Shown here: positions 5,847-9,684 of the stretch, one piece after another
Position numbering within the stretch: the first letter of the stretch is position 1
Layout of the letters: each line of letters starts with the position of its first letter
Origin: Clostridia bacterium
Lineage (GTDB): Bacteria > Bacillota > Clostridia > Oscillospirales > CAG-272
Direction: 5' to 3'
Assembly (NCBI GenBank): GCA_017420845.1
Contig: JAFQOC010000557.1
Coordinates: 1-9,684 of the forward strand
Length of the DNA stretch: 9,684 nt
Translations under genes and position numbers: made by a program
The notes under the pieces: generated by a model
Databases searched by the model: none
The model's input: the letters and a program-made list of their open reading frames with translations, nothing else
Told to the model about the DNA's origin: nothing

Positions 5847-5851
5847 AGAGG
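5847..5851 (+). promoter_or_regulatory. Ribosome site fixing the ATPase start at 5857
   Basis: AGAGG five bases before ATG at 5857. The alternative TTG at 5830 would add nine residues encoded by the direct repeat and has no upstream purine-rich site. The protein from 5857 begins MEIKREWYLNQLI, the usual opening of this ATPase family. Confidence 0.75.
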
Positions 5852-5856
5852 TGCTT

Positions 5857-7152
5857 ATGGAAATCAAGCGTGAATGGTATTTAAATCAATTGATCAGCAG
5901 GAAAGGGAATGGATTTATCAAGGTTATTACCGGTATTCGCAGATGCGGTAAATCATATCTCTTGAACAATATCTTTTATAATTACCTTTTGGAAGATGGT
6001 GTGGATAAAGACCACATTATTCGTTTTGCCTTTGATTCCGCCGACGATCTGTATTTAATTGGCGAGAGTCTGATTGCTCTTGAAAAAGAAAAGCGTAAGG
6101 TCGATCCCGAAAAATTTATGAGTTATGTTCGCTCAAAAATGACAGACGGTAAGACGTATTATCTGCTCTTAGACGAGGTTCAGCTCCTGGATTGCTTTGA
6201 GGCGGTGTTGAACGGTTATTTGCGCAAGCAAAATATGGACGTTTACGTTACGGGGAGCAACGCCAAGTTTTTGTCGAAGGATATTATTACCGAGTTTGCG
6301 GGTCGCGGTGACGAGATCCATATGTATCCGCTTTCCTTTATAGAGTTTATGAGCTGCTATAAAGGTGATAAATATCAGGGTCTTTCGGAATATATGCTGT
6401 ACGGCGGTATTCCGCTTGTGGTCTTGCGCGAGGGCGTACAGGATAAAGCAAAGCTTTTGTCCAGTCTCTTTGATGAAATTTATATTTCGGATATTGTAAA
6501 ACGAAATAAGATCAGAAATATCGGTGAGCTTGAAGACCTTTTGAATATTCTCTCGTCATCAATTGGTTCGCTTACCAATCCCGAAAAACTGAAAAACACT
6601 TTTAAGACGGTAAAAAAATCAAAGATCACAGCGGCTACCATAAAAAAATATATGGATTGCCTTGAGGATTCCTTCTTGATCCACTCGACGGAACGGTACG
6701 ATATAAAGGGCAAAAGCTATATCGAAACCCCCAAGAAATTCTATTTCTCCGATCTCGGACTTCGCAACGCGCGTATCAATTTCCGTCAGTTTGAGCAGAC
6801 GCATACGATGGAAAACGTGATCTACAACGAGCTTTGTATGCGCGGATATCGCGTTGACGTAGGCGTGGTGCAGATTGCGGAAAAGGATAAGAGCGGTAAG
6901 GTGACGAGAAAGCAGTTGGAGGTCGATTTTATGTGCAATCTTGGCTCAAAGAGGATCTATATTCAATCGGCATTTTCTATTCCCGATGAGGAAAAACGCG
7001 CACAGGAAATTCGACCGCTTCGGAAGATAGACGACTCCTTTAAAAAAATCATCGTTACCAAGGATATTGTCGCTCCCTATTACGACGAGCATGGAATATT
7101 GACGGTCAATATTTATGATTTCTTGCTGGATGCGGCTTGTATAGAAAACTGA
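5857..7152 (+). CDS. AAA-type ATPase with DUF4143 domain
   Basis: A 431-residue protein of the AAA_14/DUF4143 ATP-binding family. Walker A is GIRRCGKS (26-33), Walker B is YYLLLDEVQ (101-109), and a sensor-like VTGSNAKFLS (131-140) follows. GRGDEIHMYPLSFIEF (149-164) and YGGIP (182-186) are characteristic. The C-terminal DUF4143 portion (about 205-425) includes ENVIYNELCMRGY (319-331) and EVDFMC then IYIQSAF (355-373), the family's PD-(D/E)XK-like strand pattern with Gln in place of Lys, so nuclease activity is doubtful. The cellular role of the family is unknown; many clostridial genomes carry several copies. Length is usual. The gene is AT-rich relative to its flanks, has its own promoter and lies inside an inverted-repeat pair, which suggests acquisition as a unit. 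Confidence 0.92.
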   Translation: MEIKREWYLNQLISRKGNGFIKVITGIRRCGKSYLLNNIFYNYLLEDGVDKDHIIRFAFDSADDLYLIGESLIALEKEKRKVDPEKFMSYVRSKMTDGKTYYLLLDEVQLLDCFEAVLNGYLRKQNMDVYVTGSNAKFLSKDIITEFAGRGDEIHMYPLSFIEFMSCYKGDKYQGLSEYMLYGGIPLVVLREGVQDKAKLLSSLFDEIYISDIVKRNKIRNIGELEDLLNILSSSIGSLTNPEKLKNTFKTVKKSKITAATIKKYMDCLEDSFLIHSTERYDIKGKSYIETPKKFYFSDLGLRNARINFRQFEQTHTMENVIYNELCMRGYRVDVGVVQIAEKDKSGKVTRKQLEVDFMCNLGSKRIYIQSAFSIPDEEKRAQEIRPLRKIDDSFKKIIVTKDIVAPYYDEHGILTVNIYDFLLDAACIEN

Positions 7153-7163
7153 ATGGCAATCGG

Positions 7164-7182
7164 GCAAAAAACTGTTGTCCCT
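7164..7182 (-). repeat. Right inverted repeat of the ATPase cassette
   Basis: Read on the minus strand this is AGGGACAACAGTTTTTTGC, matching 17 of 19 positions of 5687-5705. It begins 11 bases after the ATPase stop codon. Its outer half also forms one arm of the hairpin at 7174-7222, so it may have been retained as a terminator. Confidence 0.65.
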
Positions 7183-7227
7183 TATATAACGCACACGGGG
7201 TGTCTGTTATAGCAGGGACAACCTTTT
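7166..7227. terminator. Bidirectional terminator between ATPase and spoIVB
   Basis: GTTGTCCCT (7174-7182) pairs with AGGGACAAC (7214-7222); inside, TATAAC (7185-7190) pairs with GTTATA (7206-7211) and ACAC with GTGT near the loop. The plus strand has CTTTT after it, serving the ATPase. The minus strand has six Ts (7171-7166) two bases after it, serving spoIVB. The two genes converge here, so a shared terminator makes sense. Confidence 0.82.
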
Positions 7228-7241
7228 CATAGCGTTTGGCT

Positions 7242-8360
7242 TTACGATGCCAGATCCCCCATCTGCTTGATCATGTTCTCAATGAATATCCCATACCCCG
7301 CCGTGGGGTCGCTGATGAGCACGTGGGTCACCGCCCCGACCAGCTTACCGTTCTGGATGATGGGGGAGCCGCTCATGCCCTGTACGATCCCTCCGGTCTT
7401 CTCAATGAGAGCGGGATCGGTCACGGATAGGGTGAAGCATTTGGAGCCCGTGGCGGATCGGTCGATGGAGGTGATCCGCGCCTTGTACTGCCCCAGCTTG
7501 CCGTTATCCAGGGTGCAGAGAATGGTAGCATCTCCCTCCCGCAACTCGCTTCGCTTGGCTACGGGGAGCTTTTGGACCGCCGCGGCGGGCCGTGTGACGA
7601 ATACGCCGTAGACACCGCATTCGGTATTTTTCAGCAGGCTTCCGGTTTTGCCGGGGACGAAGTAGCCCTTGATGGCCCCGGGATCCCCCGCCTCGCCCTT
7701 TTCAATGCCGCTGACCGTGACGTCTGTGACCTGTCCTCGCTGCAAAGGAATTAGCTCCCCCGTATCCCCGTCGCAGATGCCGTGACCCAGGCCGCCGAAG
7801 GCTCCCGTGTCGGGCAGGATGAAGGTAACGGTGCCGATGCCTGCTCCGCTGTCCCGCACCCAGAGACCGGTCTTGTAGCGGTTCTCAGAGGTGGACTTCA
7901 CGGGGGTGACGGTGACGGTCAGCTCGGTGGTCTTGGGAGTGTTGCCCTCATGCCGTCTGGCGGCGGGAGACAGGCAGCGCTTGACCGTGAGGGTCACGGG
8001 CTTCCCCCCCGACTCCTCCACCGCCTTGGTCAGGGAGGCGGCGCAGAGGGGGGCCTCGCCGTTGATCCCCACAATGATGTCCCGCATTTTCAGACCCGCG
8101 TCCCGCGCCGGGTTTACGTTACGGCATCCACCGCCCGATGAGGTGACGTCCACGTCGCAAAATCCCACTACCAGAATGCCTTGGGTGTAGAACTTCACCC
8201 CAAAGGGCATACCGCCCACGTACACCTCCCCGGGCAGGGATGCGGTATTCCCTTGATCCGCGCCGACTCCCGGGGCCGCCCGGGTGACCGTTGTGCCTGC
8301 GGCTGTCAGCAGGACCAGCGTCAACAGCAGGGCGCATAGTTTCATATATTTTCTGTTCAT
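7242..8360 (-). CDS. spoIVB: SpoIVB, sporulation signalling serine peptidase
   Basis: A 372-residue S55-family protease. In Bacillus it is made in the forespore, crosses into the intermembrane space and cleaves SpoIVFA, which releases pro-sigma-K processing in the mother cell. Visible features: a single N-terminal membrane/signal segment (about 7-29), a PDZ-like region (about 60-155, with ARDAGLKMRDIIVGING), and the peptidase. The catalytic set can be placed by motif: His193 in GLGHGICD, Asp315 in SVTDP, and Ser330 in GIVQGMSGSP, with Asp-Ser spacing of 15 as in B. subtilis. It is somewhat shorter than the 426-residue B. subtilis protein. AGGA lies seven bases before the ATG. The usual spo0A neighbour is not downstream here; the AT-rich islet is. 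Confidence 0.95.
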   Translation of the reverse strand: MNRKYMKLCALLLTLVLLTAAGTTVTRAAPGVGADQGNTASLPGEVYVGGMPFGVKFYTQGILVVGFCDVDVTSSGGGCRNVNPARDAGLKMRDIIVGINGEAPLCAASLTKAVEESGGKPVTLTVKRCLSPAARRHEGNTPKTTELTVTVTPVKSTSENRYKTGLWVRDSGAGIGTVTFILPDTGAFGGLGHGICDGDTGELIPLQRGQVTDVTVSGIEKGEAGDPGAIKGYFVPGKTGSLLKNTECGVYGVFVTRPAAAVQKLPVAKRSELREGDATILCTLDNGKLGQYKARITSIDRSATGSKCFTLSVTDPALIEKTGGIVQGMSGSPIIQNGKLVGAVTHVLISDPTAGYGIFIENMIKQMGDLAS

Positions 8361-8419
8361 CTTCGAATCCTCATGTGTTTCTGAAAGCTACTTCTCGGAG
8401 AGCGTATGCTCGCCCTCCT

Positions 8420-8449
8420 TACTATGTGCCGAAAACCCCGACCTCATGT
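8420..8449 (-). promoter_or_regulatory. Candidate sigma-G promoter of spoIVB
   Basis: On the minus strand ACATG (8449-8445), 18 bases, CATAGTA (8426-8420). The forespore sigma-G consensus is about GCATR, 18 bases, CATACTA, so this matches 4 of 5 and 6 of 7 positions. In B. subtilis spoIVB is a sigma-G gene. The leader would be about 50 bases. No sigma-A promoter was found for this gene. Confidence 0.6.
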
Positions 8450-8587
8450 GTAACAGATTCTGCGGACAGGGGGAAAAAGAGACAGACGGCTTTTTTGTTT
8501 CATTTTTCATTTATACGGTCAGTATGAACAGTGCGGCGGCGCGGTATGCTTGTGGAAATGTGGGTGGAGTGGAGGTATTTGGCAGAA

Positions 8588-8602
8588 GTTTAATTTTTAA
8601 AC
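8588..8602. promoter_or_regulatory. Short palindrome before the 8634 gene
   Basis: GTTTAA, TTT, TTAAAC: a perfect 6-bp inverted repeat about 20 bases upstream of the AAAGGAG site of the plus-strand gene at 8634. It could be a regulator site; no matching promoter pair was convincing in the 8450-8600 gap, which is otherwise empty of genes. Confidence 0.35.
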
Positions 8603-8633
8603 CCAAATTTCACACCCGAAAGGAGCCTCTGTC

Positions 8634-9542
8634 ATGCCCAAATCACCCGTTCCCTTTGAGGGCGCCGTTACCCCCGCCGAGGCTCTGCGCTTCAAGGCCA
8701 TTGCCGACGAGATCATGCTCTCCCCCAAATACCGCGTGGGGAAGCATACATCCCCCGAAAATTCTCCCCATATTGGCACCCTGGCCGAGAAACGCCTCCA
8801 CGCCGCGGTCAAGCTCTACCTCTGCCCCGATGAGACCTGTCACGAGCGTCCCGTGGGGGATCTGCTGATTGACTCCGCTGACGGGATGGATCAGCCCACC
8901 AAGAAGCGCCGTATGGTGGCGGATATTCTGGTCGACGGCCACATCACGGAGGTGCAGACGGGGGGATTTTTCCCTCTGAGGCCCAAGATCGAATGGTATC
9001 TCACCCATACTTCCTGCCGCGTGACGGTGGTGCATCCCATCTCCGCGGTAAAATACCTATCCTGGATCAACCCCGAGGATGGGAGCATCATCAGCCGACA
9101 CAAGTCTCCCAAGCGGGGGCGGGTGCGGGATGTGGCGAAGGAGCTGTACTGGCTGTCCGACTTCATCGGGAACCCCCGCCTTTCGGTGCGCCTGCTCCTG
9201 CTGGAGATCGAAGAATACCGTCTGGCCGACGGCTGGAGCAAGGACAAAAAGCGGGGCTCCAACCGCTACGAGCGGTTTCCCACCGCTCTTCTGGGGGATG
9301 TGACCCTGTGGACGTCCGCCGACTACGCCGCCTATTTCCTGCCGGCCGCTCTGTCCTCTCCCGACGCTGAGGGAGGCTACCCGCTGTTTACCGCCGCCGC
9401 TTACGCCAAGGCGACGGGTATCCGCGGAAAGGCCACCTACAGCACCATTCATTTGCTGGAACGGCTGGGGCTGGTGGAGCAGACCGAGGAGAAGGTAGGG
9501 CGGAGCCGCGGGTATCGGGTGATACGGGGGGCGGATGCGTGA
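8634..9542 (+). CDS. Unassigned protein with PD-(D/E)XK-like core and winged-helix-like tail
   Basis: A 302-residue soluble protein I cannot name. Residues about 48-135 carry a pattern like the PD-(D/E)XK nuclease fold: an acidic helix GTLAEKRLHAAVK (48-60, Glu52), a strand VADIL (95-99, Asp97), then ITEVQTGGF (104-112, Glu106 and Gln108 where ExK is usual), a helix-forming stretch, and RVTVVHP (129-135). This makes nucleic-acid binding or cleavage possible, but the Lys-to-Gln change leaves catalysis uncertain. Residues about 252-300 (AAAYAKATGIRGKATYSTIHLLERLGLVE, then RGYRVIR at the end) look like a winged helix. There is no signal peptide or membrane segment. AAAGGAG lies eight bases before the ATG. 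It is divergent from spoIVB, GC-rich like the core genes, and has no partner gene in the window. Confidence 0.7.
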   Translation: MPKSPVPFEGAVTPAEALRFKAIADEIMLSPKYRVGKHTSPENSPHIGTLAEKRLHAAVKLYLCPDETCHERPVGDLLIDSADGMDQPTKKRRMVADILVDGHITEVQTGGFFPLRPKIEWYLTHTSCRVTVVHPISAVKYLSWINPEDGSIISRHKSPKRGRVRDVAKELYWLSDFIGNPRLSVRLLLLEIEEYRLADGWSKDKKRGSNRYERFPTALLGDVTLWTSADYAAYFLPAALSSPDAEGGYPLFTAAAYAKATGIRGKATYSTIHLLERLGLVEQTEEKVGRSRGYRVIRGADA

Positions 9543-9552
9543 GGCATTCAAA

Positions 9553-9581
9553 TTGCAGTTTATCGTTCCGATAAACTGCAA
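9553..9581 (+). repeat. Perfect 13-bp hairpin downstream of the 8634 gene
   Basis: TTGCAGTTTATCG (9553-9565), loop TTC, CGATAAACTGCAA (9569-9581). The pairing is perfect but no T-tract follows, so this is not a typical intrinsic terminator. It opens the hairpin array that runs to the window end, and may fold at the 3' end of the 8634 mRNA. Confidence 0.85.
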
Positions 9582-9583
9582 TA

Positions 9584-9684
9584 GTGAAATACGCTTCGCG
9601 TGTGAAATGCCTGCGGCGTGAAATACGCTTCGCGTGTGAAATCCTCCCTTCGGTCGGGTGTCGGAAGAAACCCTACGGGTTTCA
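9584..9684 (+). repeat. Array of tri-nucleotide-loop hairpins joined by GTGAAAT
   Basis: After GTGAAAT (9584-9590) come ACGC-TTC-GCGT (9591-9601), GTGAAAT, GCC-TGC-GGC (9609-9617), GTGAAAT, ACGC-TTC-GCGT (9625-9635), GTGAAAT, a C/G-rich stretch with CCTTCGG (9643-9660), and GAAACCC-TAC-GGGTTTC (9667-9683). The linker is constant while stems vary and loops are three bases. The array probably continues beyond the window. From memory, similar GTGAAAT-linked hairpin strings occur between genes in gut Clostridia; I cannot verify that here. Confidence 0.75.

Noticed and set aside
5830..5856. TTG start nine codons upstream in the ATPase gene
   Set aside because: The extra codons are the direct repeat itself, no ribosome site precedes TTG, and ATG at 5857 has AGAGG at proper distance and the family's usual N-terminus.
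8500..8633. Sigma-A promoter for the 8634 gene
   Set aside because: TATACG at 8513-8518 and other AT-rich spots lack a -35 hexamer at a suitable distance, so no promoter is called.
9584..9642. CRISPR-like array from the repeated GTGAAAT and ACGCTTCGCGT
   Set aside because: The repeats are too short and the intervening segments are themselves palindromic and only 9-11 bases, not unique spacers; no cas genes are nearby.

Overview
The window looks like a chromosomal segment of a spore-forming, anaerobic, probably gut-associated member of the Clostridia (Oscillospirales-like). The inference rests on a clear spoIVB gene (endospore signalling protease), a BspA-type leucine-rich-repeat lipoprotein, a DUF2752 protein, a DUF4143 ATPase, Gram-positive-style AGGAGG ribosome sites, strong TTGACA-N17-TATAAT promoters, and GC-rich core genes with an AT-rich insert between them. 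No rRNA, tRNA or true CRISPR was seen.

Layout. Positions 1-2745 carry two minus-strand units: a three-helix DUF2752 membrane protein with its own consensus promoter, and a 667-residue secreted lipoprotein with a strong intrinsic terminator. The lipoprotein is preceded by a possible 31-codon upstream ORF whose stop overlaps its start, and by an ECF-sigma-like promoter. Positions 2920-4400 hold a minus-strand operon of a shikimate-kinase-like P-loop kinase followed by pyridoxamine kinase, driven by a perfect sigma-A promoter and closed by a hairpin.

Positions about 4400-7230 form an AT-rich islet. It contains a minus-strand PH/SHOCT membrane protein, a divergent small XRE-type regulator (plus), and a plus-strand DUF4143 AAA-type ATPase. 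The ATPase with its promoter lies between 19-bp imperfect inverted repeats (17 of 19 identical). A 17-bp direct repeat flanks its promoter and a palindrome overlaps its -10. Hairpins stand near both edges of the islet.

Positions 7242-8450 hold spoIVB (minus) with a plausible sigma-G promoter. Divergent from it, 8634-9542 (plus) encodes an unassigned protein with a PD-(D/E)XK-like core and a winged-helix-like C-terminus. The window ends in a non-coding array of tri-nucleotide-loop hairpins joined by a 7-base GTGAAAT linker.

The GC-rich genes look like resident housekeeping or sporulation genes in short transcription units. The AT-rich islet looks acquired. The most unusual items are the inverted-repeat-bounded ATPase cassette, the hairpin array, the substituted active-site positions in the shikimate-kinase-like enzyme, and the nuclease-like protein beside spoIVB.
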